Assembly (NCBI RefSeq): GCF_001636615.1
Contig: NZ_LGEK01000023.1
Coordinates: 1 to 59,215, forward strand
Origin: Mucilaginibacter sp. L294
GTDB taxonomy: Bacteria > Bacteroidota > Bacteroidia > Sphingobacteriales > Sphingobacteriaceae
Length of the DNA stretch: 59,215 nucleotides
Reading direction: 5' to 3'
Shown here: positions 1 to 9,744 of the stretch, in pieces
Numbering within the stretch: position 1 is the first letter of the stretch
Layout of the letters: each line of letters begins with the position of its first letter
The notes under the pieces: generated by a model
What the model saw: only the letters and a program-made list of their open reading frames with translations
Told to the model about the DNA's origin: nothing
Database searches by the model: none
Made by a program: the position numbers and the translations under genes

Positions 1-19
1 AGATGTGTATAAGAGACAG
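1..19 (+). other. Tn5/Nextera mosaic-end adapter (artefact)
   Basis: The first 19 bases, AGATGTGTATAAGAGACAG, are exactly the Tn5 mosaic end used in Nextera tagmentation libraries. The reverse complement ends the window. This is library-preparation sequence left on the molecule, not genomic DNA; the biological sequence starts at about base 20. Confidence 0.97.
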
Positions 20-63
20 TGTTTATATTGCATTTTAGTATTTAATAACAAATTAAACTTATC

Positions 64-924
64 GTGAGCAGGAAATTTTTATTCTGGCCGATATTCTTCT
101 ACCTTATTATAGGGTTTATTTGGCTGGTTGCCGGTACATGGTTGCTTAACCATATTCAAAACAATCACCCTTCAGCGCATTTGCAATATTTGTGGGATAT
201 AAAAAACATCGTCTTTCTTTTAGCGAGTGTAATTGGTGCTGTTTATTTAATGAACAGCTATTATAAAAGATTACTGCTTAAGGAACGGGTTTTAAACGGG
301 CAGTTACAAAAAGGTAAGGTTGAACTTAATGCATTATTAAATATTTATGAAATTGTTACCCAGGCAACAAGCGATGTTATATGGGATTACGACATTATCA
401 ACGATGAACTAACGTGGCTTAGCGGTTACAAAGAGGTGTTTGGATATAAAGATAAGTTGGTAGCAACAAATGCTTTCTGGAATATGAAGCGGATACACGA
501 GGAGGACAGGGATGCCGTTATTGCTGCTTTTAAAAACGTGCTTGCAGAAAAAAAACAAAAATGGAATGCGGAGTATAGGTACCAATGCAAGGATGGCAGT
601 TATAAGTATGTTTTGGACCGGGGGTATTTGATCTGTGATCAAAAAAACGAACCTGTTAGGATGATCGGGGCCATCCAGGATATCAATAAACGCAAACTAT
701 ATGGCCAACAATTAGAGGAGCAAAATGCCAGGCTGAAAAAAATTGCCTGGCTAAATTCCCACGAAATAAGAAGGCCGCTCTGTAACATCACCGGGTTGAT
801 CCCATTGATTAAAGCAAGCGCAGGCAATAAAGAAGACCTAAAACACCTGCTTACCCTTTTAGAAAAAGCATCAACCGAGTTAGATGAAACCATCAGTAAA
901 ATAAACGAGACAAGCCAGAGTTAG
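64..924 (+). CDS. Membrane-anchored PAS domain protein with HisKA-like helix, no ATPase domain
   Basis: This 286-residue protein has two hydrophobic membrane segments (about residues 6-28 and 47-65), a short helical linker, then one PAS_3-type domain (about 95-210) ending in the usual GAIQDINKRK motif. After it comes a helix with SHEIRRPL (His233), which looks like the H-box of a histidine kinase dimerisation domain. The protein ends about 50 residues later, so there is no HATPase catalytic domain. It may be a sensor whose histidine is phosphorylated by another kinase, or a signalling scaffold; this is inference. The start is GTG at 64, because an in-frame stop lies at 46-48. The gene is complete and converges on the next one with a 14-bp gap. 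The ligand cannot be predicted. Confidence 0.8.
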   Translation: MSRKFLFWPIFFYLIIGFIWLVAGTWLLNHIQNNHPSAHLQYLWDIKNIVFLLASVIGAVYLMNSYYKRLLLKERVLNGQLQKGKVELNALLNIYEIVTQATSDVIWDYDIINDELTWLSGYKEVFGYKDKLVATNAFWNMKRIHEEDRDAVIAAFKNVLAEKKQKWNAEYRYQCKDGSYKYVLDRGYLICDQKNEPVRMIGAIQDINKRKLYGQQLEEQNARLKKIAWLNSHEIRRPLCNITGLIPLIKASAGNKEDLKHLLTLLEKASTELDETISKINETSQS

Positions 925-938
925 CAGAAGAAAGGTAA

Positions 939-2081
939 TTAACCCTTCTTTGCCAGGTAATCGTGCACAAACTGGTCAACGTCAACAAGGTCAATATTGG
1001 CTTTTAGTATCTTCCATTGCCCATCCACCAGAAAATAACTTGGCACCGCTTTTATTTGCCAGTTAGCTACATTAGGGGAACTATCTCCCTTAAAATCAGC
1101 CACCTGCGGCCACGTTAACCGGCTTAGTTTTACCGCGCGTTCCCATACCTGTTTATTGCCATCGGTGGCTATACTTAACATTTTAAAGCTCTTTTTATCA
1201 CTATCGGTTAAAATAAGGCCGTTAAGCATTTTTGAGTGGTTCATTTCGCTTAACTGGCTGGTAGATGTCCAAAACTCTACCAGTATCACTTTAGCGGTTA
1301 TCGTTTTTTTATCAAATACTTTACCATTGGGTGTAAAACCTGCAATGGGGGGCGCATCTGCCCCAGGCAATAGTTTAGTTAAGATGCTTAGCTTGTTAGT
1401 TACCTTTATACCGTCGTCGGTGCTTTTCGCTTTTTCGGTTAATTTTTTAAAAATGCTATTGTACTCAACAGGGTACTCATCCAAATATTGCTGCGCCATA
1501 ATATGCGCGGCCACAACATTATCAGGGTGTTTTGCTATGTAAGCGTTCAGGATCTCCGGTTCAAGTTTTCTGCGTTCTATTTGGTAACCGCGGGTTTTGT
1601 CTGTAAATGCCGTATGCGCTTTTTTAGATAATACCCTTGCTTCGCGGGTATCTAAATAGGTGATCAGCGAATCGATAGTATGATTAAGAGCGCCTGCTAA
1701 ATCGTTCTCGGTTTTATAATAATCAGAAAGCTGCAGCTGTGTTTGCGATGCGGTTACAATGGACGGATAAGCACCCTTACTCGCAGGTTTAACATTTACC
1801 GTATAACTTCCGTTTTCAAGGTACATTTCAAAGCTGTTCCTATAGCTTAGCGGTTTGTTATTATCAACTACCGTAATGTTAAAATATCCCGGAGCCTCAA
1901 AAGCCTTGCTAATAGTTGCGTCGCCATCTTTTATATTTTGGCTTAGCAGCATCTGGTTGTTTTGATTGATGATGACCGTACCGCTTGTTATACCGGCCGC
2001 TTTAACAGTTAATTCAACTTTGGGTGGTTTGCTGCATGCTGTAAATAGCAACGCAACAACGATAAGGTAATAGTATTTCAT
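939..2081 (-). CDS. TlpA-like/DUF4369 lipoprotein lacking the CXXC motif
   Basis: A 380-residue lipoprotein: the N-terminus ends in LLFTAC, a good lipobox, so it should sit on the periplasmic face of a membrane. The N-terminal part resembles the DUF4369 beta domain found before thioredoxin domains in Bacteroidota. The C-terminal part, from about residue 240, is a TlpA/AhpC-type thioredoxin fold (ILVEFWTSTSQLSE, then KAVPSYFLVDGQW with the cis-Pro region). Where active TlpA proteins have WCxxC, this one has WTSTS, so both redox cysteines are missing and thiol-disulfide exchange is unlikely. It may have kept a binding or structural role. It lies upstream of the VIT-domain gene on the same strand, with a hairpin between them, so the two are probably separate transcripts. 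Confidence 0.82.
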   Translation of the reverse strand: MKYYYLIVVALLFTACSKPPKVELTVKAAGITSGTVIINQNNQMLLSQNIKDGDATISKAFEAPGYFNITVVDNNKPLSYRNSFEMYLENGSYTVNVKPASKGAYPSIVTASQTQLQLSDYYKTENDLAGALNHTIDSLITYLDTREARVLSKKAHTAFTDKTRGYQIERRKLEPEILNAYIAKHPDNVVAAHIMAQQYLDEYPVEYNSIFKKLTEKAKSTDDGIKVTNKLSILTKLLPGADAPPIAGFTPNGKVFDKKTITAKVILVEFWTSTSQLSEMNHSKMLNGLILTDSDKKSFKMLSIATDGNKQVWERAVKLSRLTWPQVADFKGDSSPNVANWQIKAVPSYFLVDGQWKILKANIDLVDVDQFVHDYLAKKG

Positions 2082-2141
2082 TATTAATATTAACAGACCT
2101 AAAATAGGGAATATCTTTTCAGTTTTAAAAGACCTTTTTAA

Positions 2142-2170
2142 GCCGGGTTTAACATTTTGTTAAACCCGGC
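2142..2170 (-). terminator. Hairpin between the TlpA-like and VIT-domain genes
   Basis: A perfect 13-bp inverted repeat (2142-2154 and 2158-2170) with a 3-nt loop of TTT. It lies just past the stop of the VIT gene on the minus strand. The T-run that should follow on that strand is weak, so this may be a terminator or an mRNA-stabilising hairpin. Confidence 0.55.
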
Positions 2171-2176
2171 CTGGTG

Positions 2177-5100
2177 TTATTTAAAATCAAGGTCGCCAAT
2201 GTATACTCCGCCCTTGGCGTCTTTTTTCATTTGAAGTACAATCACTTCTTTCTTTTCTTGTGGCGTCCCATAATTGGTGTACATCTCGGCCATAATGGTT
2301 GTTGGCCCGGCAATAGTGGCCTGGGTATCGCCATAATAATCGATCTCAATTTTGTAGCTGCCCTTTATGGCCTTTTTCAGCATAAATTGTTCGGGGCCAA
2401 AACCCCGGGTCATGTCGCGCGAGATGCGCCCCCCGGCCTCCGTACGGTTATGATTGTAAAAACATTTTTCGCCGTCAGGGTCGGTTACCCACAGGTCAAT
2501 ATCGGTGTTGTTCATGTTCCAGTTCATCACTATCCTTATATCAACCGGCAGTGGTTTAATAAACTGTTTAGGGATAGCAGAAAGGGACAACTGCGGTTTA
2601 TGTAACGTTATAATCCGATTGATCTCGGGCAGGAAGATCTCCTGGATGCCTCTGTAAATATTATCCGCATCAGTAGTATAGCTTTTTGTCATAGCGGCAT
2701 AAAGTACATCAAGCGCTTTTTGATACTCGCCGGCATCGGCAAGCGCCAGCCCGTAGTCGCGGTAGCTTTGCGGGTCTAAGGGGCGCAGTTCGGTTACCTT
2801 TTTAAAGGCAAACACCTCACTATTAAAATCACCAAGCTGTTTAAATTTATACCCCAGCATTTTGTACAACTCGTAGCTCTCCAGGTCTAACTCGGCCAGG
2901 TTACTTAATACCCGCATGCCAATTTCCCGGTTGCCTGTTGCAATAAAATAATTAGCTACATCAAAATAATACACGGGGTTCCCTTTTTGGCCGGCACGTA
3001 GTTCTAAATATTTTTGATACTGGTTTTCTTTAGCGGTTTTTTTAAGCACTTTCAGATAATCCTCATCTGCCTTTTTATAAGTGATATCGATCCCTTTTAC
3101 CACCGTGCCGGTATTCTGTAATGAATCGGCATTTGCGGGCCTGCCATTTTTAGTTGATACCACCACCACGCCATTGGCAGCCCTTGCACCATAAATAGCG
3201 CTTGCCGACTCTCCTTTATAAACATTTATTGATGAAACATCCGCCGGGCTAATATTGGGGACATCGTTTGCCACCAAGCCATCTACTACATATAAAGGTT
3301 TGTCATTATTAGTATATCCGCTGGCACCGCGCAAACGCACATCTGCATTTGCACCTGGTGTGGATTGGGTTATAGTGACCCCGGCAACACGCCCCGCCCA
3401 AGCCGAGTTTGTCTGTATTGTAGTGACCGAACCGGTTACGTCCCGTCGCCTTTGTACATTATATCCGGTCACAACAACCTCGTTAAGCGCGCCCGGGTTT
3501 ACAGGTCTACTTGCCGGCGATGCGCTCCTTTCCTCAACAACCGGCCTAATATCTGCACTGCCAACAGGCTCGTCAATACGGATATTTGAATCGTATGCAT
3601 TAACCGTTTTCCTTTTGGCTTTTGTGGGCAGTTTAGGCTTGTTATCCTGGCTCCACCAGCGCGTCAGTTCATCCATCATATTGGTGGCCGTGGTAAGGTT
3701 TTCCCTTTGTTGGGTGTTTACACTGCCCCCGCGTTGCTTCATAATAGCGTTATATTCTGCACGCAGTTCTGTAGGGGGCTCAATATCATACTGGATATAA
3801 TCATTAATGGTTTCGAGCACAATAAGCGATGTATTGCGGGTAATAATACCAAACCGTTTACCCAGTTGTTCTATCGGTTGCTTATTAGTGTTATAATCAA
3901 TATCCAGCTCGTTTATCTTTTTCTGCGCCCATAGCCTGGCCACATCAACATTATCTACCGCGTTTTTTTGCAGGTCAAGCTCCACGGTTTTTTCAACGCT
4001 CACCTTGTTGCCATAGCCAAACTGCAAAACAATAGTTTGATTTGGATTGCGTGTAATGCCGGCTATTGAAAAAGCGCCATTAACGGTAACCGGCAGCGAA
4101 GGGTAGCTTTCTTCAACCGACGCCCCATTTTTAATGCCTAAAAAATGCAGGGGCTGCATCATTGTTTTTTGAAGCGCCTGTTGTGGCGTAACGGTATTCA
4201 GATCGATCAATTCTCCGCCCGATTTTAAGGCGATCAATTTTAAGTTATTATAATCGGCCGTGGCTGACGAATTGATGCAATAAACGGGTTTGTTGTTTAG
4301 TTTTAAGGTTTTATCGCCAAAAGTTTGATGCCCGTCGCTCATTAATAAAAATTCGTCCGCTGTGTATTTAGCCAGGTCTATCTTGCCAAAATCAGTAGCT
4401 CCGTCATAAACCGTATTTTTAAGATCGGCTTTTAAAGCGGCCCAACTGTTTTTTAAGGTATACACCTTAGTTTTTAAAACCTTATTGCTAAAGGTTATCA
4501 GCGTAAGTTCGGCATCAATATTTTGCTCAACATAATTTGCCAAAAAAGAAAGCTCTTTATTAATATCCCGGTTTGTGCCACTTAGCGATGCATCCCACAA
4601 TAAACCAATGCGCTTTGGCAGGGGCTTTTCCATTTGTTTTGCAGGGACGCTCGTATTTACAAAATAGTAGTATTTGTTGCCAAGCTCTTGTAGCATTGCC
4701 TCAGTTGCATCCGCAGGTTTAGGGATGGAAAATGATAAGGCATGGTCTGGTACGTAGTTTGTTTTTTCTACCGATGCTGTGTAGGTATTTTGATGCGCGT
4801 TAAACTTAAGCTCATCTGCGTTATCGGTAAGCGGTGCAGTCGCGCTTTGTATTACCGATGCATTTAACGAGAACTTTTGCACCGTATCTTTTAAATTAAG
4901 CGGCAGATTAAATTTAAGCACGCCATTATCCGCCATCGGGATCTCTTCTTCATACCCAATAATAATGGTGCGGGTACTATTAGGGTTAAGTGGGTAAATG
5001 CGGGTGCGGAAGGTATTGCCCGCAACTTTCTCCAGCAACCCCGGGTCAACCCTGCGGCGTTCTATCGATTCAAAAACCACTGTGCCCTTGCCCCTGTCTA

Positions 5101-5404
5101 CCGGTACAGCTTCGCGCATTTTGCCATTAATATCAAGCGCGTAACGGCTAACGTTAACCCCATCTTTTAGCGGGAAGGTAAGCGTGCCTTCCAAAATGCG
5201 CGATGTAGCGTTGTAAAACGTCATTTGCCAGGTTGTGCGGCTAATGTTGCCATACACGGCCACATCAATTTTTAATTGCTGCAGCTTTACACCTGTATTG
5301 CTTTTGCCATCAACAGTAAGTTGTGGCGATTGAGCTTTTACAATAGGTGTGCTAATAATTAATAGTAGCAGGAAACATAATAGTGATCTGGTTTGTGCTT
5401 TCAT
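2177..5404 (-). CDS. VIT-VWA protein with embedded SusC-like TonB plug, TPR region and DUF2135
   Basis: The predicted secreted protein has 1075 residues, starting at the ATG at 5404 that opens a clear signal peptide ([16 protein letters not shown]...). Domains in order: a VIT domain (about 25-150, with [11 protein letters not shown]), a VWA domain from about 264 with an intact MIDAS motif DASLS, a linker, and at about 640-756 a segment that reads as a SusC-type TonB receptor plug ([34 protein letters not shown]). TPR-like helices follow (about 800-920), then a C-terminal DUF2135 domain with [15 protein letters not shown]. No outer-membrane barrel follows the plug. VIT-VWA proteins bind proteins or matrix through the metal site; the role of the plug here is unknown. 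It is likely envelope-associated and monocistronic. Confidence 0.85.
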   Translation of the reverse strand: MKAQTRSLLCFLLLLIISTPIVKAQSPQLTVDGKSNTGVKLQQLKIDVAVYGNISRTTWQMTFYNATSRILEGTLTFPLKDGVNVSRYALDINGKMREAVPVDRGKGTVVFESIERRRVDPGLLEKVAGNTFRTRIYPLNPNSTRTIIIGYEEEIPMADNGVLKFNLPLNLKDTVQKFSLNASVIQSATAPLTDNADELKFNAHQNTYTASVEKTNYVPDHALSFSIPKPADATEAMLQELGNKYYYFVNTSVPAKQMEKPLPKRIGLLWDASLSGTNRDINKELSFLANYVEQNIDAELTLITFSNKVLKTKVYTLKNSWAALKADLKNTVYDGATDFGKIDLAKYTADEFLLMSDGHQTFGDKTLKLNNKPVYCINSSATADYNNLKLIALKSGGELIDLNTVTPQQALQKTMMQPLHFLGIKNGASVEESYPSLPVTVNGAFSIAGITRNPNQTIVLQFGYGNKVSVEKTVELDLQKNAVDNVDVARLWAQKKINELDIDYNTNKQPIEQLGKRFGIITRNTSLIVLETINDYIQYDIEPPTELRAEYNAIMKQRGGSVNTQQRENLTTATNMMDELTRWWSQDNKPKLPTKAKRKTVNAYDSNIRIDEPVGSADIRPVVEERSASPASRPVNPGALNEVVVTGYNVQRRRDVTGSVTTIQTNSAWAGRVAGVTITQSTPGANADVRLRGASGYTNNDKPLYVVDGLVANDVPNISPADVSSINVYKGESASAIYGARAANGVVVVSTKNGRPANADSLQNTGTVVKGIDITYKKADEDYLKVLKKTAKENQYQKYLELRAGQKGNPVYYFDVANYFIATGNREIGMRVLSNLAELDLESYELYKMLGYKFKQLGDFNSEVFAFKKVTELRPLDPQSYRDYGLALADAGEYQKALDVLYAAMTKSYTTDADNIYRGIQEIFLPEINRIITLHKPQLSLSAIPKQFIKPLPVDIRIVMNWNMNNTDIDLWVTDPDGEKCFYNHNRTEAGGRISRDMTRGFGPEQFMLKKAIKGSYKIEIDYYGDTQATIAGPTTIMAEMYTNYGTPQEKKEVIVLQMKKDAKGGVYIGDLDFK

Positions 5405-5564
5405 CGTGTTGCTTGTTTCCCGTAGGATGCAACACAAATGCAAATTCCATAATTATTTATAAAATAATAGTAGTTAAGAGCGGCTTACATTTCTATGACT
5501 TGCTTAGACTGTTTCTAAATAGTCAATATCATTCCTTTAAGCCGAAACCATTTCTATCTTTTGG

Positions 5565-5572
5565 TACTTTTG
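5565..5572 (+). promoter_or_regulatory. Bacteroidota -7 promoter element for the sdh operon
   Basis: TACTTTTG fits the TAnnTTTG consensus and lies 21 bp before the sdhC ATG. No convincing TTTG was found at -33, so only the -7 element is called. Confidence 0.5.
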
Positions 5573-5593
5573 CGTAAATAAATCTGATCAATA

Positions 5594-6376
5594 ATGAGCG
5601 AATTTAAACAAACCTTTAACTCATCACTGGGAAAGAAGCTGATAATGGCTTTAACTGGCTTGTTTTTGTGTACTTTTTTAATTGTGCACCTTGGCGGTAA
5701 CCTTTTGTTATTTAAAAACGACCAGGGCTTTGCATTTAACAGCTACGCAAATTTCTTAACGCATTTTCCTCCTATAGAAGTTATAGCCTACTTGCTATAC
5801 CTATCTATCATTGTGCATGCTGTTTATGCCCTGGTGTTAACTATTAAAAACCGCAGGGCAAGGCCCGTAGGTTATGCTGTACAACCCAAGGCGGATGCTT
5901 CATGGTCGTCAAAAAACATGGGCTTGCTGGGTTCTATCCTGCTATTGTTCATTGTAATACACATGGGCGATTTTTGGTTCACCTACAAGTACAACAACGT
6001 GTTGGGCTTTAAGGAGTATCGCACCAACCTTGCTACAAACGAAACCTCGGTATCTGATTACAAACCAGAAGTTGCCGATTTTGAAAGATCGATATCTACA
6101 GAAAACAATGTAGAGATTGTTCGTGTAAAAGACCTGCATGCACGCATCCAAAGCAGCTTTAGCCATTTATGGTATGTTGCATTTTATGTAATTGCAATGG
6201 GCGCGGTATCATTCCACCTGCTGCATGGCTTTCAAAGCGCGTTCCGCACGCTGGGCTGGGTACATAAAAAGTACACCCCTATTGTTTATTTCTTCGGCAC
6301 ATGGTTGTTTGCGGTAGTTATACCGATAGGCTTTGCCCTGATGCCGATTATATATTACTTAAAGAGTTTAAATTAA
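5594..6376 (+). CDS. sdhC: Succinate dehydrogenase cytochrome b subunit
   Basis: This 260-residue membrane protein is the di-haem cytochrome b anchor of a type B succinate:quinone oxidoreductase, where one subunit replaces the separate SdhC and SdhD. It opens with KLIMALTGLFLCTFLIVHLGGNL, typical of the family, has about five hydrophobic segments, and carries histidines in them (IVHLGG, IIVHAVY, IVIHMGDFW, SFHLLHGF) suited to bind two haems. It feeds electrons from SdhAB to the menaquinone pool in the inner membrane. It is first in the operon sdhC-sdhA-(four-helix-bundle)-sdhB. A soluble stretch at about residues 125-185 lies between membrane segments. Confidence 0.95.
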   Translation: MSEFKQTFNSSLGKKLIMALTGLFLCTFLIVHLGGNLLLFKNDQGFAFNSYANFLTHFPPIEVIAYLLYLSIIVHAVYALVLTIKNRRARPVGYAVQPKADASWSSKNMGLLGSILLLFIVIHMGDFWFTYKYNNVLGFKEYRTNLATNETSVSDYKPEVADFERSISTENNVEIVRVKDLHARIQSSFSHLWYVAFYVIAMGAVSFHLLHGFQSAFRTLGWVHKKYTPIVYFFGTWLFAVVIPIGFALMPIIYYLKSLN

Positions 6377-6381
6377 TTTAC

Positions 6382-6458
6382 GAATTACGATTTTAGATTT
6401 ACGAACTGCTTGTCGGTTCAAGTCAAAAAAATCGTAATTCTTAAATCTAAAATCGTAA
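6382..6458 (+). repeat. Inverted repeats between sdhC and sdhA
   Basis: Two nested inverted pairs fill the gap: 6385-6401 with 6442-6458 (17 bp, perfect) and 6382-6391 with 6431-6440 (10 bp, perfect). Both share the motif AAATCTAAAATCGTAA in one orientation. The RNA could form a stable hairpin inside the sdh transcript. The style resembles the repeats around the four-helix-bundle gene downstream. Confidence 0.8.
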
Positions 6459-6468
6459 ATAGAAACAA

Positions 6469-8403
6469 ATGAGTTTAGATGCTAAAATTCCGCAAGGCCC
6501 ATTAGCCGAAAAATGGAGCAAGCATAAATTTAATTTAAAGCTGGTTAACCCTGCTAATAAGCGTAAATACGATGTTATAGTAGTGGGTACAGGTTTGGCC
6601 GGCGCATCTGCTGCGGCATCACTGGCCGAGCTTGGTTATAACGTTAAATCATTCTGCTTTCAGGATAGCCCGCGCCGTGCGCACTCTATTGCTGCACAGG
6701 GTGGTATTAACGCCGCAAAAAATTATCAAAACGATGGCGATAGCGTTTATCGCCTTTTTTACGATACCATTAAAGGTGGTGATTACCGCGCCCGCGAAGG
6801 CAACGTTTACCGCCTTGCAGAGGTATCTGTCAATATTATTGACCAGTGCGTAGCACAGGGTGTTCCATTTGCCCGCGAATACGGCGGCTTGCTTGATAAC
6901 CGTTCATTTGGTGGCTCGCAGGTATCGCGTACATTTTATGCACGTGGCCAAACAGGGCAGCAACTATTATTGGGTGCGTATTCGGCATTAAACCGCCAGA
7001 TCCACCTGGGTAAAGTAAAAATGTACACCCGTACCGAAATGCTTGATGTGGTTGTTATTGACGGCCATGCCAAAGGTATTGTTACCCGTAACTTAAAAAC
7101 CGGCGAAATTGAAACACATACAGGCCACGCGGTGCTATTGGCAACAGGTGGTTATGGTAACGTTTTCTATTTGTCTACAAACGCTATCGGTAGTAACGTA
7201 ACGGCAGCATGGCGCGCGCACAAACGTGGTGCTTACTTTGCTAACCCTTGCTATACACAGATCCACCCAACCTGTATCCCGGTTACCGGCGACCACCAGA
7301 GCAAGCTTACGCTGATGTCTGAATCGTTACGTAATGATGGCCGTGTTTGGGCGCCAAAAACGGTTGAAGTAGCACAAAAACTTCAAAAGAAAGAGATCAC
7401 CGCTTCGCAGGTTAGCGAAGAAGACAGGGATTACTTCCTGGAAAGAAAATACCCATCATTTGGTAACCTTGTTCCGCGTGATGTGGCTTCACGTAACGCT
7501 AAGGAAATGTCTGACGAGGGCAGGGGCGTGGGTACAACAGGTTTAGCCGTTTATCTGGACTTTGCCGAGGCCATACAACGTTTAGGTGAAGATACCGTAC
7601 GGGCTAAATATGGCAACTTGTTTGACATGTACCTGCAAATTACGGACGAAAACCCATACAAACAACCAATGCGTATTTACCCTGCTGTACACTATACCAT
7701 GGGTGGCCTTTGGGTTGATTATAACTTAAGCACAAACGTACCGGGCTTATACGCCATGGGCGAATGTAACTTTAGCGACCACGGCGCAAACCGCCTTGGT
7801 GCATCAGCATTAATGCAGGGTTTATCTGACGGTTACTTCGTGATCCCTTACACACTGGGCGATTATCTGGCTACCATCGGGCCTAAGCCTGTTGATAAAA
7901 ACCACCCTGCTTTTGAAAAAACCAAACAGGATGTGATCGCTTACAACAACAAGTTGCTTGCCCTAAAGGGAAATAAAACAGTTGTTGAATACCACCGCGA
8001 GCTTGGCCACATTATGTGGGAATACTGTGGTATGGCACGTACCGAAGAAGGCTTGACCAAAGCAAAAGGCCTTATCAAAGAATTGAAGGCTGATTTTTGG
8101 AAGAACGCTATTGTAACCGGCGAAAATGAAGAAGTGAACGCTGCCCTTGAAAGAGCAGGCCGCGTAGCCGACTTTATTGAGCTTGGCGAACTGATGGTTA
8201 CCGACGCGTTAGATCGCCGTGAATCATGCGGTGGCCACTTCCGTCTGGAGTCGCAAACAGAAGAAGGCGAAGCCTTACGCGATGACGACCACTTTGCTTT
8301 TGTATCGGCATGGGAATATACCGGTGAAAACCAGGAAGAAGTGCTGCACAAAGAAGAGCTGATTTTTGAAAATGTTAAGTTAACACAACGTAGTTATAAG
8401 TAA
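6469..8403 (+). CDS. sdhA: Succinate dehydrogenase/fumarate reductase flavoprotein subunit
   Basis: This 644-residue protein is the catalytic flavoprotein that oxidises succinate to fumarate. Visible features are the FAD-binding glycine motif [12 protein letters not shown] (about residue 41), the [14 protein letters not shown] segment whose His carries covalent FAD, the substrate region around HPTCIP, and the C-terminal [13 protein letters not shown] motif. The length fits the Bacteroidota type B enzyme. It works in the TCA cycle and respiratory chain on the cytoplasmic face of the membrane with SdhB and SdhC. It follows sdhC after a gap filled by inverted repeats. Confidence 0.96.
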   Translation: MSLDAKIPQGPLAEKWSKHKFNLKLVNPANKRKYDVIVVGTGLAGASAAASLAELGYNVKSFCFQDSPRRAHSIAAQGGINAAKNYQNDGDSVYRLFYDTIKGGDYRAREGNVYRLAEVSVNIIDQCVAQGVPFAREYGGLLDNRSFGGSQVSRTFYARGQTGQQLLLGAYSALNRQIHLGKVKMYTRTEMLDVVVIDGHAKGIVTRNLKTGEIETHTGHAVLLATGGYGNVFYLSTNAIGSNVTAAWRAHKRGAYFANPCYTQIHPTCIPVTGDHQSKLTLMSESLRNDGRVWAPKTVEVAQKLQKKEITASQVSEEDRDYFLERKYPSFGNLVPRDVASRNAKEMSDEGRGVGTTGLAVYLDFAEAIQRLGEDTVRAKYGNLFDMYLQITDENPYKQPMRIYPAVHYTMGGLWVDYNLSTNVPGLYAMGECNFSDHGANRLGASALMQGLSDGYFVIPYTLGDYLATIGPKPVDKNHPAFEKTKQDVIAYNNKLLALKGNKTVVEYHRELGHIMWEYCGMARTEEGLTKAKGLIKELKADFWKNAIVTGENEEVNAALERAGRVADFIELGELMVTDALDRRESCGGHFRLESQTEEGEALRDDDHFAFVSAWEYTGENQEEVLHKEELIFENVKLTQRSYK

Positions 8404-8404
8404 G

Positions 8405-8472
8405 AGATTTGAGACGTTAGATATGAGATTTGAGACGGGATGTCTTTTTCTCATATCTAACGTCTCAAATCT
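8405..8472 (+). repeat. Inverted repeat upstream of the four-helix-bundle gene
   Basis: A perfect 24-bp inverted repeat (8405-8428 and 8449-8472) with a 20-nt loop starts one base after the sdhA stop. The right arm, with the bases after it (to 8489), resembles the segment at 8839-8880; both contain CGTCTCAAATCTAA and both end at a start codon. Confidence 0.85.
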
Positions 8473-8486
8473 AACATCTAAACAAG

Positions 8487-8852
8487 ATGCATAATCTGAA
8501 GGAACTGAAAATTTGGAATAAGGCGATGGATCTGGCAGTAGACGTTTACAAGGCCGCTTCAAGTTTCCCAAATGACGAACGTTTTGGTTTAACAAGCCAG
8601 TTAAGACGAGCAGCCGTTTCTATTCCTTCAAACATTGCAGAAGGTGCCGGCAGAAACTCTAACAAAGAGTTCTGTAATTTTTTAGGTATAGCTAATGGTT
8701 CATCGTACGAAGTACAAACCCAACTGGTTATATCAAATAAATTAAGTTTATTAAATACCGATTTGCTGAATGGATTATTACAACAGATTGAAGAATTGCA
8801 AAAGATGAACTATGCTTTTCAACAGATGTTAAACAAGCCGTCTCAAATCTAA
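8487..8852 (+). CDS. Four-helix bundle protein (23S rRNA IVS / Avd-like family)
   Basis: A 121-residue helical protein matching the family first seen in intervening sequences of 23S rRNA genes and related to the Avd accessory protein of diversity-generating retroelements. Typical segments are [40 protein letters not shown] and [15 protein letters not shown]. Family members form pentameric, positively charged barrels thought to bind nucleic acid; the cellular role is unknown. Here the gene splits the sdh operon between sdhA and sdhB. It is flanked by repeats, and its own stop codon lies inside the downstream repeat, which suggests it arrived as an insertion. Genes of this kind are common and scattered in Bacteroidota genomes. 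Confidence 0.9.
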   Translation: MHNLKELKIWNKAMDLAVDVYKAASSFPNDERFGLTSQLRRAAVSIPSNIAEGAGRNSNKEFCNFLGIANGSSYEVQTQLVISNKLSLLNTDLLNGLLQQIEELQKMNYAFQQMLNKPSQI

Positions 8853-8876
8853 AATCTCATATCTCAAATCTAATAA
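8839..8876 (+). repeat. Repeat at the end of the four-helix-bundle gene, next to sdhB
   Basis: The segment repeats the unit TCTCAAATCTAA twice and matches the sequence just before the four-helix-bundle start at 8461-8489, ending in the same AAGATG start-codon context. It gives the inserted gene a direct-repeat frame, as if the sdhB leader had been duplicated. Confidence 0.7.
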
Positions 8877-8877
8877 G

Positions 8878-9666
8878 ATGAGTGGACACATGAACCTGAC
8901 GCTGAAAGTATGGCGCCAAAAAAACACACAAACACAGGGCAAGTTTGTGACCTATAAGGCCGAAAATATTTCGCCGGATATGTCGTTTCTGGAAATGCTT
9001 GACGTGGTGAACGAGAGCCTTACCCGTAAGAACGAGGAGCCTATTTATTTTGATCATGACTGCCGCGAAGGTATTTGCGGTTCTTGCTCATTATACATTA
9101 ACGGCCATCCGCACGGGCCTAAAAAAGCTATTACAACCTGCCAGCTACACATGCGTACTTTTAGTGATGGCGAAACCATTACTATTGAGCCATGGCGCTC
9201 GGCTGCGTTCCCGATAGTGAAGGATCTGGCAACAGATCGCTCTGCTTTCGACAGGATCCAGCAGGCGGGTGGTTACGTATCGGTAAATACCGGTGGTGTA
9301 CCCGATGCCAATATCATCCCTATCCCTAAGGTTATTGCCGACGAGGCTTTTAACTCGGCAACCTGTATTGGTTGCGGTGCCTGCGTTGCCGCTTGTAAAA
9401 ATGCATCGGCCATGCTGTTTACCTCAGCAAAAATCACCCAGTTAGGCTTGTTGCCACAGGGCCAGACAGAGCGTTACAGCCGCGTACAGGCCATGGTTGC
9501 CCAAATGGATGAAGAAGGTTTTGGTAACTGTACCAATACCGGTGCCTGCGAAGCAGAATGCCCTAAAGAGATCAGCCTGAACAACATCGCGTTCATGAAC
9601 AATGATTTCTTCAGTGCCAAACTATTCCGCGAAGAACACGCGCATGACCATGCCGGCGGTGAATAA
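8878..9666 (+). CDS. sdhB: Succinate dehydrogenase/fumarate reductase iron-sulfur subunit
   Basis: This 262-residue subunit carries electrons from the flavoprotein to the cytochrome b subunit. All three cluster motifs are visible: CREGICGSC plus a later Cys (TTCQLH) for [2Fe-2S], [11 protein letters not shown] for [4Fe-4S], and [14 protein letters not shown] for [3Fe-4S]. The start at 8878 is used; the ATG at 8890 ([10 protein letters not shown]) is an alternative and fits the family N-terminus as well. It is the last gene of the operon, separated from sdhA by the inserted four-helix-bundle gene, and ends before a strong terminator. Confidence 0.96.
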   Translation: MSGHMNLTLKVWRQKNTQTQGKFVTYKAENISPDMSFLEMLDVVNESLTRKNEEPIYFDHDCREGICGSCSLYINGHPHGPKKAITTCQLHMRTFSDGETITIEPWRSAAFPIVKDLATDRSAFDRIQQAGGYVSVNTGGVPDANIIPIPKVIADEAFNSATCIGCGACVAACKNASAMLFTSAKITQLGLLPQGQTERYSRVQAMVAQMDEEGFGNCTNTGACEAECPKEISLNNIAFMNNDFFSAKLFREEHAHDHAGGE

Positions 9667-9694
9667 TTTATAATATGCTATTCTACAAAATAAA

Positions 9695-9720
9695 AGCCCG
9701 GTTGCAAATGCAACCGGGCT
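9695..9720. terminator. Bidirectional terminator after sdhB
   Basis: Perfect 11-bp stem (9695-9705 and 9710-9720), GC-rich, with loop AAAT, preceded by AAAA and followed by TT. It sits between the convergent sdhB and thioredoxin-like genes and can serve both. Confidence 0.88.
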
Positions 9721-9744
9721 TTGTTATGAAAGGCATTCTCGGCC

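Noticed and set aside
3255..3800. 181-residue open frame on the plus strand inside the VIT gene
   Set aside because: It is antisense to the well-supported plug and linker region of the VIT protein, without recognisable domain or start context.
8487..8852. Diversity-generating retroelement
   Set aside because: The four-helix-bundle protein resembles Avd, but no reverse transcriptase, template repeat or variable repeat is present.
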